Position numbers and translations under genes: made by a program. From Ponticaulis sp. (GTDB lineage Bacteria > Pseudomonadota > Alphaproteobacteria > Caulobacterales > Hyphomonadaceae), in the NCBI GenBank assembly GCA_002692725.1, contig NZLU01000042.1, positions 1 to 64,000 on the forward strand: a stretch of DNA of 64,000 nt. The letters run 5' to 3'. How positions within the stretch are numbered: the stretch's first letter is position 1; each line of letters begins with the position of its first letter. A model generated the notes under the pieces. The model saw nothing but the letters and a program-made list of their open reading frames with translations. It did no database searches and was not told where the DNA came from. Shown one piece after another: positions 1-9,218 of this stretch.

Positions 1-1
1 G

Positions 2-109
2 GCAAAAACCCTCCTCAAAGGCAATGTCGTCGTCGATCTGCGCAATATTTACAGCCCGGCAGACATGGTCAAGCACGGCTTTAAGTATACCAGCGTCGGA
101 CGGAGTTAA
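2..109 (+). CDS. UDP-glucose 6-dehydrogenase, C-terminal end (partial)
   Basis: Only the last 35 codons are inside the window, read in frame 2 and ending in TAA at 107-109. The tail contains [11 protein letters not shown] and ends [11 protein letters not shown], which resembles the C-terminal UDP-binding end of UDP-glucose/GDP-mannose dehydrogenases (typically D-R-N-x-Y-x-P followed by G-x-x-Y-x-x-x-G-R). It is followed after 4 bases by a UDP-glucuronate 4-epimerase, which would use the UDP-glucuronate this enzyme makes, so the pairing supports the call. The rest of the gene lies upstream of the window. A GDP-mannose dehydrogenase cannot be excluded from the tail alone. Confidence 0.75.
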   Translation, partial: AKTLLKGNVVVDLRNIYSPADMVKHGFKYTSVGRS

Positions 110-113
110 GGCC

Positions 114-1145
114 ATGGATATTCTGGTTACCGGAAGCGCCGGATTTATCGGCTTCCACACCGCCAAGCGGTTACTGGAGGCTGATCACCGGGTCATCGGT
201 CTCGACGGCATGACTGAGTATTATGACACGCGTCTTAAAAAAAACCGGCACGCGATTTTAGCCAAGTTTGACAAGTTTACGCCGCTGATCGGCATGCTGG
301 AAGACAAGAACACAATCGAAAGAATTGTTGAAATCGCAAAGCCTGAGATCATCATTCATCTCGCGGCTCAGGCAGGCGTCCGATATAGTCTCGAAAACCC
401 GGAGGCCTATGTGTCTTCGAATTTGATTGGGTCCTGGAACATCCTCGAACTGGCAAAACAGTGTGAAGTCAAACACTTGCTTTTGGCGTCCACGAGCTCT
501 GTCTATGGCGCAAACGAAAAAATACCGTTCGAAGAAACCGACAAGACATGTGAGCCTATGACGCTTTATGCCGCGACCAAAAAGTCGATGGAAGTTATGG
601 CACACTCCTATGCGCATCTTTGGAAAATTCCGACGACGGCCTTCCGTTTTTTTACCGTGTACGGGCCCTGGGGGCGACCTGACATGGCACTCTTCAAATT
701 TGTATCCGCCATTTTGAAAGACCAGCCGATCGACGTATATGGCGAAGGCAAAATGCGGAGAGACTTTACGTATGTCGACGACCTCGTGGAGGCAATGATC
801 AGGCTAATCCCAATTGCGCCCGATGAGACAAATCGCATGAGTGATGCAGGTGTGCCGGAAACGCTCTCACACAATGCGCCATTCCGGATTGTGAACATTG
901 GTGGCGGTCAACCCGTGGGACTAATGCCGTTTATCGAGACAATTGAAACTGCGATGTCGGTCACCGCGAAGAAGAACATGCTCCCAATGCAGAAAGGTGA
1001 CGTCCCACAGACTTATTCTTCACCTGCACTTCTGAAGGCTCTGACGGGCTATATTCCTGAAACTACTCTGGAAAACGGAGTCCATGCCTTTGTTGGCTGG
1101 TATCAAAACTATTTAAAGGAAACAGAAGAAGCACCGGTGAACTGA
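114..1145 (+). CDS. UDP-glucuronate 4-epimerase (extended SDR family)
   Basis: 343-residue NAD-dependent epimerase. The Rossmann motif GSAGFIG is at about residues 7-13 and the catalytic Y-x3-K is YAATK, with the supporting Ser in STSSVYG. Long N-terminal similarity to the LpsL/CapI subgroup ([16 protein letters not shown] and the later [14 protein letters not shown]) marks it as the UDP-glucuronate to UDP-galacturonate epimerase rather than GalE. The open frame extends upstream to 24, but ATG 114 is chosen because MDILVTG is the family start and the extra frame overlaps the dehydrogenase gene. Sits 4 bases after that gene, so both are probably one transcript supplying uronic acid sugar nucleotides for the polysaccharide genes that follow. 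Confidence 0.88.
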   Translation: MDILVTGSAGFIGFHTAKRLLEADHRVIGLDGMTEYYDTRLKKNRHAILAKFDKFTPLIGMLEDKNTIERIVEIAKPEIIIHLAAQAGVRYSLENPEAYVSSNLIGSWNILELAKQCEVKHLLLASTSSVYGANEKIPFEETDKTCEPMTLYAATKKSMEVMAHSYAHLWKIPTTAFRFFTVYGPWGRPDMALFKFVSAILKDQPIDVYGEGKMRRDFTYVDDLVEAMIRLIPIAPDETNRMSDAGVPETLSHNAPFRIVNIGGGQPVGLMPFIETIETAMSVTAKKNMLPMQKGDVPQTYSSPALLKALTGYIPETTLENGVHAFVGWYQNYLKETEEAPVN

Positions 1146-1214
1146 ACTGGCTTTCTGAGGATGACGCGATCTTGGAATTGATTGTCGTCACCACGAGATG
1201 CGGACGATTAAGTA

Positions 1215-2378
1215 ATGAAGATCATACACATCATTACACGCCTGATTCGCGGCGGTGCGGACGAAAACACCGTGATAACCTGTATCGCCCAAGCCGATGC
1301 AGGACATGACGTCACGCTCATCTATGGTCGTGACCACAGTATAGATTACGTGGACACAATTCCTGACAATGTGCGTGTCGTTTGCATGAAAGAATTGGTG
1401 CGCGAGCCATCCCCTCTCAACGATATGAGTTCCATTCGCCTTCTCATGAAACTATTTAAGGCTGAAAAACCGGATGTAGTGCACACGCATACCAGCAAAG
1501 CCGGTTTTGTCGGCCGATTAGCAGCCAAATATGCCAAAGTCCCGACTATCATACATGGCGTTCATATCGTTCCGTTTGAAAATGTGGGGACGCTTCAGAA
1601 ATGGTTCTATCTGCTCGCGGAAAAATTTGCGGGTCGCTATACCGACGCCTTCATCAATGTTTCAAACGGCACACGAGAAATCTATCTCGATCACAAAATC
1701 GGGTCAGCGGATCAGCATGCCGTCGTTCATTCAGGCTTCGACGTTTCAAAGTTTATAGACGCTCAACCTCCGGCAGATTGGCGTGAAAGGCTTGAACTTG
1801 CTCCCAACGCACCAAAGCCGCCAACCGCAGTGATGCTGGCCGCCTTCGAACCTCGTAAACGTCAGCTCGAATTCTTGAGGATCTGCCCCAGCATCATTGA
1901 AAACATCCCCGATATACAATTTGTTTTCTGTGGAGAAGGACCCGACCTCGTCCGGGCGAAGGCGCTTGTCGATGAACTCGGTATCTCGCCGAACGTAAAA
2001 TTTCTGGGGTTCAGAAAAGATCCTGAAACAATCATCGCTATGGCAGATGTTTGCCTCCTTTCGTCTCAAAAAGAAGGCCTTCCGAGGGTTGTCATGCAAT
2101 ATCTCTCTGGCAATCGGCCATGCATCATGACCCGCCTGTCCGGCATCGAGGAAGTCCTGAAACACGACAGAAATGGTCTGATCATCGAACCTGACGATTT
2201 CGACGCTTTGGCTGATGCCGTAACGCGCTTTTTTCGTGATCCAGAACTTCGCGAGCGCCTCAGTCTGGGCGCGCAGCAATCTGATCTGTCGAGTTGGGAC
2301 CGGTCTTCCATGCAGCAGCGCACGATGAAAGCTTATGCTATGGCGGTCGATCGGTTAAAACTATCCACGGCGAACTGA
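1215..2378 (+). CDS. Glycosyltransferase family 4
   Basis: 387 residues with two Rossmann halves of the GT-B fold. The N-terminal half has IIHIITRLIRGGAD and the glycine-rich acceptor loop, and PDVVHTHTSKAGFVGR. The C-terminal GT4 domain contains AAFEPRKRQLEFLR, FCGEGPD, VKFLGFRKD and the nucleotide-sugar-binding E-x7-E region at SSQKEGLPRVVMQYL, where the second acidic residue is replaced. No signal peptide or membrane helix; cytoplasmic. Sugar and acceptor cannot be predicted. Lies 69 bases after the epimerase and upstream of a Wzy/ligase-like gene, so a role in capsule, exopolysaccharide or LPS assembly is likely. Confidence 0.8.
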   Translation: MKIIHIITRLIRGGADENTVITCIAQADAGHDVTLIYGRDHSIDYVDTIPDNVRVVCMKELVREPSPLNDMSSIRLLMKLFKAEKPDVVHTHTSKAGFVGRLAAKYAKVPTIIHGVHIVPFENVGTLQKWFYLLAEKFAGRYTDAFINVSNGTREIYLDHKIGSADQHAVVHSGFDVSKFIDAQPPADWRERLELAPNAPKPPTAVMLAAFEPRKRQLEFLRICPSIIENIPDIQFVFCGEGPDLVRAKALVDELGISPNVKFLGFRKDPETIIAMADVCLLSSQKEGLPRVVMQYLSGNRPCIMTRLSGIEEVLKHDRNGLIIEPDDFDALADAVTRFFRDPELRERLSLGAQQSDLSSWDRSSMQQRTMKAYAMAVDRLKLSTAN

Positions 2379-2403
2379 GATAAAAGCGACGATGAGCGTT
2401 TGA

Positions 2404-3663
2404 GTGAACCAGATGATGCAAGTAAGTGAGTACAGACATCTGAAAATCGTGGAGTTGGTGATGCCAAGCTCTGCCATCCTTTATTATGTCTCACTCTGTT
2501 ATAAACTTCATTTCGTCGGTATCGCCGCTGTTTTTTTCATGCTTTGCATGATCCCATTCATGAGAATTCACCGCTCCAGCGTGTTTTCCGCTATGGCTAT
2601 ATTGAGCATCCTATATACTGCGCTGTGCACTGTTACGGCGGTACAATTCAATGTCTTTTATGGTGTGGTCAGGGCTTTCCAATTTATTACCATGAGCTTG
2701 GCTGGTATTGCATTTGCCAACTACATGTATTCTGCCACAAATGAAAACAAGGCGCTCTTTCTCAAGTGCTTCACCATAGTCACGGCACTCATTCTGTCTC
2801 ATGTGGTTATATACCACCTGAGTACGGGACGGCTCATCTCTTGGAAGCACCTCTACGACACCAAACTTGTCTTCTCAACTTCGCCCTGCTTACTCTTTTT
2901 CTACCAAAGCGACATTAGAAGAAAGATCGGGGATATTGCTTTTTGGGCAATTCTGTCTGTTCTAGTATTATTCGTTCTTTTAAGCGGCGAGCGGAAAGCA
3001 TACCTTTTAGTTACAATGGGATTTCTTTTCTCAGCTTCGTCTGTAACATCAAAAGCGACCCTTATGATGTTGGCAGGTACACTTGCCTCTTTTTTCATCA
3101 TCACCGCCGAACCCGGAGACTATGTCTCACGCCAGCTCACTTCATTTGTTGAAAGTGAAGCTCAAGAATACTCTTATTCAGACTTAATGCAGGAAGAATC
3201 ATTAGGTTATCGTAGCGATTTGGCTCGTAAATTTGCAAACGAAAACGGAAAACGATTGTTTCAAGAAAATCCGTTATTTGGTGTTGGGGCATCAGGTTAC
3301 CAAGCTTGGGCTTATGAAAAATTTGGCCGCCCCGATCAATTGAGACTTACCGGTAACATCCACGGCGAAATTCATCGCCTCCCAGCCGAAAATGGCATTG
3401 TGGGCGTAGTTATTGCGGCCCTATACTTTCTTACCATCAGCATACTTGTCGCGAAATATGTTTTGCGAAGGGGAGGCCTGGCATCAAATTCAAGAGTGCG
3501 GGGCATTCTGATCGTTTATTCGATGCTATTAATTTATGCGGGAACCGAGGCGCTCGACAGCACGCTTATCACTCTCATTCTGTTCTTTGGGATGTTCGTT
3601 GCCGTCGAAAGCCGAAAGGACGCGATCGGGCTTGGCGCAAAACCGGCGACAGTCGCGACATGA
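2404..3663 (+). CDS. O-antigen polymerase/ligase-like membrane protein
   Basis: 419 residues, highly hydrophobic, with roughly ten predicted membrane helices. A long periplasmic loop near residues 260-320 carries the Wzy/WaaL-type signature: FGVGASGYQAW followed by GNIHGEIHRLPAENGIVG, equivalent to the H-N-x-x-L-x-x-x-x-E-x-G-x-x-G motif of O-antigen ligases and exopolysaccharide polymerases. It starts at GTG 2404, with alternative ATGs at 2413 and 2416. The gene is more A+T-rich than its neighbours, as is common for Wzy genes. Whether it polymerises repeat units or ligates glycan cannot be decided from sequence; the neighbouring glycosyltransferases fit either. Confidence 0.72.
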   Translation: MNQMMQVSEYRHLKIVELVMPSSAILYYVSLCYKLHFVGIAAVFFMLCMIPFMRIHRSSVFSAMAILSILYTALCTVTAVQFNVFYGVVRAFQFITMSLAGIAFANYMYSATNENKALFLKCFTIVTALILSHVVIYHLSTGRLISWKHLYDTKLVFSTSPCLLFFYQSDIRRKIGDIAFWAILSVLVLFVLLSGERKAYLLVTMGFLFSASSVTSKATLMMLAGTLASFFIITAEPGDYVSRQLTSFVESEAQEYSYSDLMQEESLGYRSDLARKFANENGKRLFQENPLFGVGASGYQAWAYEKFGRPDQLRLTGNIHGEIHRLPAENGIVGVVIAALYFLTISILVAKYVLRRGGLASNSRVRGILIVYSMLLIYAGTEALDSTLITLILFFGMFVAVESRKDAIGLGAKPATVAT

Positions 3664-3808
3664 TTTGTCCTGCGCCCAATTCTGGGAGTTTCCAAGTTTC
3701 GGCCGAAGGCCAGAACGAGTCACGGTCGACACTTGGTTTCAGCCTCCAACCTGAATCCTATGAGAGCTATAGCTGGCCTGACTCACTCAACGAATACAGC
3801 GAAACAGA

Positions 3809-4963
3809 ATGTCGACGCGAAAACTGATTCTCGTTCTGGCGGCTTACTTCCCGGACAGTTATGGTGGGGCTGAACGTCAGGCTCATATTCTGGCGAGCGC
3901 GCTTGGCCAGCGCGGCGTCGATGTGACACTTGTTGCGCCGACGATCGACGCAAAAGCGCCTTTGCGGGAAGACACTGAATTCGGACGGATCATTCGGAAA
4001 CGCGTTTCGAGTTATCCGAATCTCGGTGGCCGGAACATGCTGTCATTTGGTCTTTGGTCGAGATGGTTTCAGAAGACCTTTACAAAGGAAACATGGCACG
4101 ACACGCCTATTTATGTGTTTCACGCACGTTTGCACGCGTTCGGGCCATATCTATCAGCCAGAAACAACGGCGCGAAACTCTTCATTAAATTGGGCGGTGG
4201 CGGCGAAGCCTCAGAATTTGCCGCTCTCGAAGCAAAGAAATTCTGGTACGGACAAAAAATCAGAGATTTGTTGCTCAAGAATACCAGCGGCTTCGTTGCA
4301 AATAGTGGCGCTATCGCGAATGAACTCGCTGAACGCGGCGTAGATGGCAATCGCATTTACGAATTTCCGAATGGTGTGGAACTGCCGGATTTGAAACAAT
4401 GGGACACGCTGCTCGAACAGCGAAACGGGCACCGGTTCATCTATGCGGGGCGGCTCATTCCTGACAAACAAATTGATGTGCTCTACCAGGCAACAGCGAA
4501 CCTGGTTGCAGCGGGCAAGAATATTCAGCTTACCCTGCTGGGCACGGGTAGTGAAAAAGACAGGCTGGAACCCCTCTCCGTTGAAACAGGACATGAAACC
4601 GCCTTTCGTTTCCCCGGTTTTGTGACAGACGTTTATCCCGAACTCATCCGGTCAGACTTCTTCCTCTGCGCATCACGGCGGGAAGGTCAGTCCAACGCAC
4701 TCTTGGAGGCGATGTCGGCTGGACTAATCCCGATCGTCTACGACGCAAGCGGTGTCAGAGAGGTTGTCCAGCACGGAGAGAATGGGTTTGTTCTGAGCGA
4801 CTCCACACCCGCCGCATTTCAGGCGGCCATGGAACACGCGCTGTCTCTCTCGACTGAGGAACGTCAAACACTTTCTGAAAATGCGCGACGATTTGCGGAA
4901 GACCATATCGGTATTGATGCCGTCGCCAAAAAGACAGAAGACATGATTTTCGGTGGTGCCTGA
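3809..4963 (+). CDS. Glycosyltransferase family 4
   Basis: 384-residue GT-B enzyme. N-terminus LILVLAAYFPDSYGGAERQ is the typical GT4 start with the G-G-x-E-R-Q acceptor loop. The C-terminal domain has FIYAGRLIPDKQ, LLGTGSEKDRL, FPGFVTDV and the SRREGQSNALLEAMSAG stretch, which contains the conserved E-x7-E pair (EGQSNALLE). No membrane segment. It follows the polymerase-like gene after a 145-base gap in which no other gene is evident, and its 3' end lies close to the next glycosyltransferase. Substrate not predictable; likely part of the same polysaccharide pathway. Confidence 0.82.
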   Translation: MSTRKLILVLAAYFPDSYGGAERQAHILASALGQRGVDVTLVAPTIDAKAPLREDTEFGRIIRKRVSSYPNLGGRNMLSFGLWSRWFQKTFTKETWHDTPIYVFHARLHAFGPYLSARNNGAKLFIKLGGGGEASEFAALEAKKFWYGQKIRDLLLKNTSGFVANSGAIANELAERGVDGNRIYEFPNGVELPDLKQWDTLLEQRNGHRFIYAGRLIPDKQIDVLYQATANLVAAGKNIQLTLLGTGSEKDRLEPLSVETGHETAFRFPGFVTDVYPELIRSDFFLCASRREGQSNALLEAMSAGLIPIVYDASGVREVVQHGENGFVLSDSTPAAFQAAMEHALSLSTEERQTLSENARRFAEDHIGIDAVAKKTEDMIFGGA

Positions 4964-5006
4964 AACCCATGTTTTTACGCGCCAAACGTCGGACGGTCCC
5001 GCTCAG

Positions 5007-6152
5007 ATGACAGCCATGCAAAAGACAGATCTCTTGATCGTGACGTGTGAATACTCGCCCTTTCCAGGCGGTATTGCGACCTATTGCAAAAGTCTGGCAG
5101 CCACTTTAGGGGCTACCGGATGTCAGGTGGCGGTTATCGCGCCAGACTACGATGAAGCCGAGCCAGATGTCCCCAATGTTTCGGTGACCCGCCCTCTGAA
5201 ACATCATTCGATTCCGCCAAAGACATTCCCTGGGCTAGTCAAGCAGCTTAGAGCACTCCCGAAGGATGCAATAATTCTCTGCGCGGATATTCGAAGTGTC
5301 GCAATCGTCTACGCCTTGCGCTTTCTGCATGGCCGTTCCTTCCGCGCGATGGTTCATGGTAGTGAAGTCAGTAAACTGAGCTCAAAATCCATCGTAAACC
5401 GGCAAATCCGGCAGGCTTATCTCCAGGCCGAAAAAGTTTATTTCAATTCCGACGCAACCGCCCGGATTTTCCGGACAACGGTCGGAGATCCTAAGGACGG
5501 TCTCGTCACGCATCTTGGTCTCTCACCCGACTGGTATGTCGATCCACCGCCGGAATTTGAAGATCAGGCGCTTTCCGCTCTGCCAGAGTGCGCAAAGGTT
5601 TTTTGTAGTGTCGGACGCCTCGATTCCCGAAAAGGCCAACTCCAGGCGATTGAGGCTTTGGCCGCGTGCAAAACCGCCGACAAGACGATGGACAACATTC
5701 ATTATGTCGTTGTCGGGAAGACAGTCGACGTAGAATATCGCTACGCACTGATCGATCGGGCCCATGAGGCAGGCATCAATCTTCTGCTTCCCGGTCCGGT
5801 AAGCCAGTCAGACCTGCTTCGATTGTTCAGTCTGTCTGTGGCACATTTGCTGTTTGCGCAGAATGTGCCCGGAAAAATTGAAGGATTTGGATTGGTTCTG
5901 CTCGAGGCGGGGGCACAAGCCTGCCCATCCATTGTTTCGGATGTGGGGGGCATTCCGGAGGTTGTCGGAGATGCCGGGATCATTGTGTCCGACGGGAAAA
6001 CCGAAACCTATGCGAAGGAAATTACACGCCTACTGGAGGACGAAGTAAGCGCGCGGGCACTCGGAGAAAGAATGCTCGCCCGCACAAGAGAATTCACCTG
6101 GGAAAATTGCGCTCGCGCAAGTTTCCCAGAATTTTTTGTCGGAAACATATAG
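5007..6152 (+). CDS. Glycosyltransferase family 4
   Basis: GT4 enzyme of about 381 residues. It has the start LLIVTCEYSPFPGGIATY, the donor-site elements VFCSVGRLDSRKGQ and LLPGPV, and the E-x7-E motif in EGFGLVLLEAGAQACP. The open frame reaches upstream to GTG 4953, overlapping the previous gene by 11 bases; the later ATG at 5007 (or 5016) is preferred because the family normally begins just before LLIVT, though neither has a strong ribosome-binding site. The last gene of the polysaccharide group; it ends 7 bases from the convergent protease gene. Confidence 0.8.
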   Translation: MTAMQKTDLLIVTCEYSPFPGGIATYCKSLAATLGATGCQVAVIAPDYDEAEPDVPNVSVTRPLKHHSIPPKTFPGLVKQLRALPKDAIILCADIRSVAIVYALRFLHGRSFRAMVHGSEVSKLSSKSIVNRQIRQAYLQAEKVYFNSDATARIFRTTVGDPKDGLVTHLGLSPDWYVDPPPEFEDQALSALPECAKVFCSVGRLDSRKGQLQAIEALAACKTADKTMDNIHYVVVGKTVDVEYRYALIDRAHEAGINLLLPGPVSQSDLLRLFSLSVAHLLFAQNVPGKIEGFGLVLLEAGAQACPSIVSDVGGIPEVVGDAGIIVSDGKTETYAKEITRLLEDEVSARALGERMLARTREFTWENCARASFPEFFVGNI

Positions 6153-6159
6153 CTTTCAG

Positions 6160-7440
6160 CTATCCACGAAGCTTTCGCGCTGGTCCCGATTGATCGCCCA
6201 TTAGCTTCAGGGCTTCGCCGACTGCGCTTGCAACAACACCTGGTTCTGCCGTCTTTGCGTCGCGCCGTTTAACCGGCTGCTCCTGATGGCGGGCCCATTC
6301 GAGCAGGTTTCCGCCTTTTTGGCGCGAAATCCATTTATAGGGCGTCTCATACCATGGCTTGATTTTCGAGGTCATATTGTCGAGCGCATAATCCCCTTGA
6401 TGGGTCTCAATCATAAGCACTGCGTGACGTCCGGTTTCTCGGGAATATCCGATGGCCAGATATAGCGCCTCTTCAGGAAAGCCTGCAGCGATCAGCGCAG
6501 CGCGCTTTTCAAGCGCATAATCTTCGCAATCACCATAGCGTGTGGTTCCGTAAGTGATTGGCATCGCCCAACGCTCAGATTCTGCGTAAATTTCGCGATC
6601 TGTTTTTGGCACGATGCGCGCGTTGATGGTCCGATTCACCCGTTCGATCTGTTTAAACGTCTCATCGTCGAGATTGATTTTTCGGCTTGGTGTTTTTGCT
6701 GGTGTCGCTGCTTTTTTCACAGACAGAACCGGGCGGATCTGTCGGACCGTATCCTGCCAGGACCATGACTTCGCGTCAGATGCCGACGCGCTTGTGATTT
6801 TGATCGCGCCTGTGATGTCGTCAGCGGCAAAGTCCAGTGATGCAAGCTGAACTTTATCCTTCAGCTCCGGAAGACCAGTTTCAAGATCTTCAGTCGATTG
6901 GACCAGGCTAATGCTTTGCGCTTCAGACTGTTCCAGGCGTTTCAGCAGGGGGATAACACTCGGCGCTGCCGCCTTAAATTCTACAAATGAATCTGGCTGT
7001 TGAGCCGAAATCGACTGCACCTCGGCGACAAGTTTCGGTTCTGTTGAGAGAAGGCCGCGCAATTGCAACCCGGAAGGGTCTGACGCCTTGGAAGTTTCTG
7101 AAAGACCCCTGAAATCCTGCGTCGCCGCCTTTGCGAGAACAACTGACGCCTCACCGGATGCATATCGAAACGAGTTCGCGATCAGCGAGTCCAGTGGAAG
7201 CGCGACAGGCGCTTCAACTTCTGCAGCTACGATCCGAGGCGCCTTTGGCTGACAGGCCGCAGAGAAACTATCGCAGAACTTCACAAGACCACGTGGCGGT
7301 GCCGACGCGGCGCCATAGGGCATGGCTGTGGACATTTGGGGTTTCGTCGCGCACGCGGTCGCAGAAAGCGAAACCAAAATTGACGCGATGAAATACTGGC
7401 TTTTAATCGAGCTTCGCCCGATCTGGTCTCGTGAGAGCAT
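6160..7440 (-). CDS. Transglutaminase-like cysteine protease (BTLCP/LapG-like)
   Basis: 426 residues. The C-terminal third (about 270-400) is a bacterial transglutaminase-like cysteine protease domain with the catalytic Cys in YGDCEDYAL, His in GRHAVLMIET and Asp in YALDNM. Residues 1-30 form an export signal ending LSATAC, a weak lipobox, so a periplasmic lipoprotein is possible. The middle 200 residues are Ala/Ser-rich and without a recognised domain. Start is ATG 7440, preceded by AGGAGAGG; an upstream start at 7473 is less likely. In known LapG systems such a protease trims a surface adhesin under c-di-GMP control; no LapD or adhesin gene is seen here, so the substrate is unknown. Confidence 0.8.
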   Translation of the reverse strand: MLSRDQIGRSSIKSQYFIASILVSLSATACATKPQMSTAMPYGAASAPPRGLVKFCDSFSAACQPKAPRIVAAEVEAPVALPLDSLIANSFRYASGEASVVLAKAATQDFRGLSETSKASDPSGLQLRGLLSTEPKLVAEVQSISAQQPDSFVEFKAAAPSVIPLLKRLEQSEAQSISLVQSTEDLETGLPELKDKVQLASLDFAADDITGAIKITSASASDAKSWSWQDTVRQIRPVLSVKKAATPAKTPSRKINLDDETFKQIERVNRTINARIVPKTDREIYAESERWAMPITYGTTRYGDCEDYALEKRAALIAAGFPEEALYLAIGYSRETGRHAVLMIETHQGDYALDNMTSKIKPWYETPYKWISRQKGGNLLEWARHQEQPVKRRDAKTAEPGVVASAVGEALKLMGDQSGPARKLRG

Positions 7441-7800
7441 TTTGCCTCTCCTATTATTTAATAGGATCAGCATTATTCTAAACAGACTAAGTTACTTTGT
7501 TTTCTCGCAAGTATATTTTATACAAAAGAAAATAAAACATCACATTTATTTCAGGTTTATTTTATTTTAATTGGCTTTAAACTTCTAAACGCTCCTGAAC
7601 TTTTGATTTACTATAACTAAATGCCCGTTCCGCGATGGCTCCATGTCAAATCGCACGGAAGACCCGATTGTCGATGCATGCTCGCCAAGGCGGCATAGCA
7701 CACCTGTACGAATAGCCGCGCCGCGATGAGTCAAAGATACTTCGCCCCATATCCCCGTTCGCCTTGAGAGCGATGGGCTGACCTCAGGAAGGAGAGAACA
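7441..7800. other. 360-base intergenic region with divergent promoters
   Basis: No convincing gene. The left half (7441-7620) is very A+T-rich and lies directly upstream of the minus-strand protease gene, so it probably holds that gene's promoter. The right half holds operator-like site 7698-7709 and the ribosome-binding site AGGAAGGAGAG just before ATG 7801. Confidence 0.5.
7698..7709. promoter_or_regulatory. Palindromic operator A (GCACA-CC-TGTAC)
   Basis: Near-perfect inverted repeat with 2-base spacer, extended as TAGCACA-CC-TGTACGA. It shares a 13-base identical stretch (TAGCACACCTGTA) with site B at 10326 and the same layout as sites C and D. Lies 92 bases upstream of ATG 7801. The 7-2-7 spacing resembles NarL-type response regulator sites; binding by the regulator at 9218-9838 is inferred. 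Confidence 0.55.
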
Positions 7801-8109
7801 ATGAATATCCGAAAGCAGGCTCTGCGGAGCGCTATACTGACGGGCTATCTGACCTTTTCGGTCCCGGTTATCGCCCAGGAAACCACGGTGACAGCACCAG
7901 CCGTACCATCGACGTCACCGAGTGAAACGGCAGAACCAAAGCCTGTTCCAGCTGAAACGCCCGGCGTGGTCGAAACGGTTGTGACGGAAGTCGCAACGGA
8001 TGTCGTCACGGATGTTAAGGACGAAGCCAAAGAGCGCACGGAAGAGCGCTATGAGGAAGAGAAGAAAAAAGTTGTCGATCAGCTGCTCGATAAGGTCTTC
8101 AATTTTTAG
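7801..8109 (+). CDS. Small exported protein, Pro/Thr/Glu-rich
   Basis: 102 residues, not recognised. Residues 1-25 are a signal peptide with probable cleavage after VIAQ or VIA. The mature part begins with a Pro/Thr/Ser/Glu-rich low-complexity stretch, then turns into a highly charged helix rich in Val, Glu and Lys (KDEAKERTEERYEEEKKK) and ends VVDQLLDKVFNF. ATG 7801 has the strong site AGGAAGGAGAG 5 bases before it. Operator A lies upstream and a second exported protein gene follows after 32 bases, so the two probably form an operon controlled by the neighbouring two-component system. Confidence 0.65.
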   Translation: MNIRKQALRSAILTGYLTFSVPVIAQETTVTAPAVPSTSPSETAEPKPVPAETPGVVETVVTEVATDVVTDVKDEAKERTEERYEEEKKKVVDQLLDKVFNF

Positions 8110-8141
8110 ACAGTCGCAAATAAGACGAACCGGAGACGATC

Positions 8142-8723
8142 ATGCTCAAACCCCTGGCTTGCGCCCTACTGGCCTGCATCTGCAGCTCGCCAGCCTTCGC
8201 AGACACTTGCGACGACCGCAAATTTCGTGATCTGCCAGACGACAAAGGCGTTCCTATCGCCTGGATCACACCCGATTTCGAAATTCAGTCCCTGGGACCG
8301 TCCGGCACCGGAAAGACGTCACAGCGCGATTTGGTCCATGGCGACATTCACTCCACCAAAGTCATGGATCGCGCCTCGCACGACATCTATCTGACCACGA
8401 AGGACTCGACTGCGTCGGGCTCTTGTGCGCCCTTTCTGCCAAATGGCGGCACGCATCCTCTGGGATCGATGACAGAAATCCGCATGGAAATTCTCATCAA
8501 CGGCCAACCCAGCGATGATGAAGATGAGCTGATTGTGGTTGTTGATGAAACCGGCAAAGTCATTGGCGTTTTTCCTAAATCCAAACCGATTGCCGTAAAG
8601 CCAGATTATACTCTGATGTTCGACTCGACTTTCAATCAGGATGAGCAGATCTGTTCGTCGGATCAGGCTATTTGGAACGACGCAAAAGGCACGCTAACCG
8701 TCAGTTTCGACAACTGCGACTAG
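8142..8723 (+). CDS. Exported protein of unknown function
   Basis: 193 residues, not recognised. Signal peptide at 1-21 (LACALLACICSSPAFA) and a Cys-containing mature N-terminus DTCDDRKF. The body is acidic with an IRMEILINGQPSDDEDELIVV region that reads like beta strands; Cys residues near the two ends of the mature chain (DTC, GSCAPF, QICSS, DNCD) suggest disulphides in the periplasm. Second gene after 7801-8109, with ribosome-binding sequence CGGAG upstream of ATG 8142, and followed by a strong terminator. Probably co-regulated with its neighbour. Confidence 0.65.
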   Translation: MLKPLACALLACICSSPAFADTCDDRKFRDLPDDKGVPIAWITPDFEIQSLGPSGTGKTSQRDLVHGDIHSTKVMDRASHDIYLTTKDSTASGSCAPFLPNGGTHPLGSMTEIRMEILINGQPSDDEDELIVVVDETGKVIGVFPKSKPIAVKPDYTLMFDSTFNQDEQICSSDQAIWNDAKGTLTVSFDNCD

Positions 8724-8745
8724 CAGCTCTCCCAATAATATACGG

Positions 8746-8787
8746 AAAGCGCAGCCTCAAAACTTTGAAGCTGCGCTTTTTTGTTTT
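8746..8787 (+). terminator. Rho-independent terminator
   Basis: Stem AAAGCGCAGC (8746-8755) pairs with GCTGCGCTTT (8770-8779), followed by a run TTTTTTGTTTTT. Ends the two-gene unit 7801-8723 and separates it from the convergent gene at 8812. Confidence 0.88.
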
Positions 8788-8811
8788 TGTCTGTTGTGAG
8801 GCTTGCAGACC

Positions 8812-9147
8812 TCAGCCGCGCGCGCAGGCTGCAGGTCCGGTCGCCATGAACATCCCAGCCTGAGTGACTTCTTCCAGCTTCATGGACCTGCGAAGTGCAT
8901 CCGCTGTCGCCCGATCATCTTCCAGTGTCGCCAGCAGCATGGCAAAGCCGTCTTTTGAGAGATCATTCCGCGCTTTTTTCGCGACGCACTCGCACAGATC
9001 TTGCGGCATGTTCGTTTTACTGGTGCAGGCGGCAACAAAGCGCTTTTCGCCATTCGCACCTGAGGCTCCACCTCCCCCGCCGCACGCAGACAGCAAAACC
9101 GGCGACACAAGCATCACAGCGCAAGCAATTTGTCGAATTCTGGACAT
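8812..9147 (-). CDS. Small lipoprotein with Cys motif
   Basis: 111 residues. Signal peptide with lipobox LLSAC near residue 22, then a Gly-rich linker. The mature part has AACTSK, DLCECVAKKARNDL and AACARG, a pattern of paired cysteines and a helical segment seen in many small periplasmic proteins of alphaproteobacteria; no function is known to me. ATG 9147 is chosen because AGGAGA lies 5-6 bases upstream and the signal peptide begins there; the open frame extends further to 9342 but that part overlaps the response regulator gene. Operator C lies 60 bases upstream, inside the end of the regulator gene. Confidence 0.7.
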   Translation of the reverse strand: MSRIRQIACAVMLVSPVLLSACGGGGGASGANGEKRFVAACTSKTNMPQDLCECVAKKARNDLSKDGFAMLLATLEDDRATADALRRSMKLEEVTQAGMFMATGPAACARG

Positions 9148-9206
9148 GATATCTCCTCTTAAAAAGCTACCGTCAGAGGACCGTATGCGCGCCGACAAAA
9201 CAATTC

Positions 9207-9218
9207 GCACAAATGTGC
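9207..9218. promoter_or_regulatory. Palindromic operator C (GCACA-AA-TGTGC)
   Basis: Perfect 5-2-5 inverted repeat; read on the minus strand the surroundings are TAGCACA-TT-TGTGCGAAT, matching site A almost base for base. Lies 60 bases upstream of ATG 9147 of the lipoprotein gene and overlaps the stop codon of the response regulator (9218-9220). Confidence 0.6.

Noticed and set aside
24..113. N-terminal extension of the epimerase back to 24
   Set aside because: It overlaps the dehydrogenase tail in another frame and gives no family-like residues.
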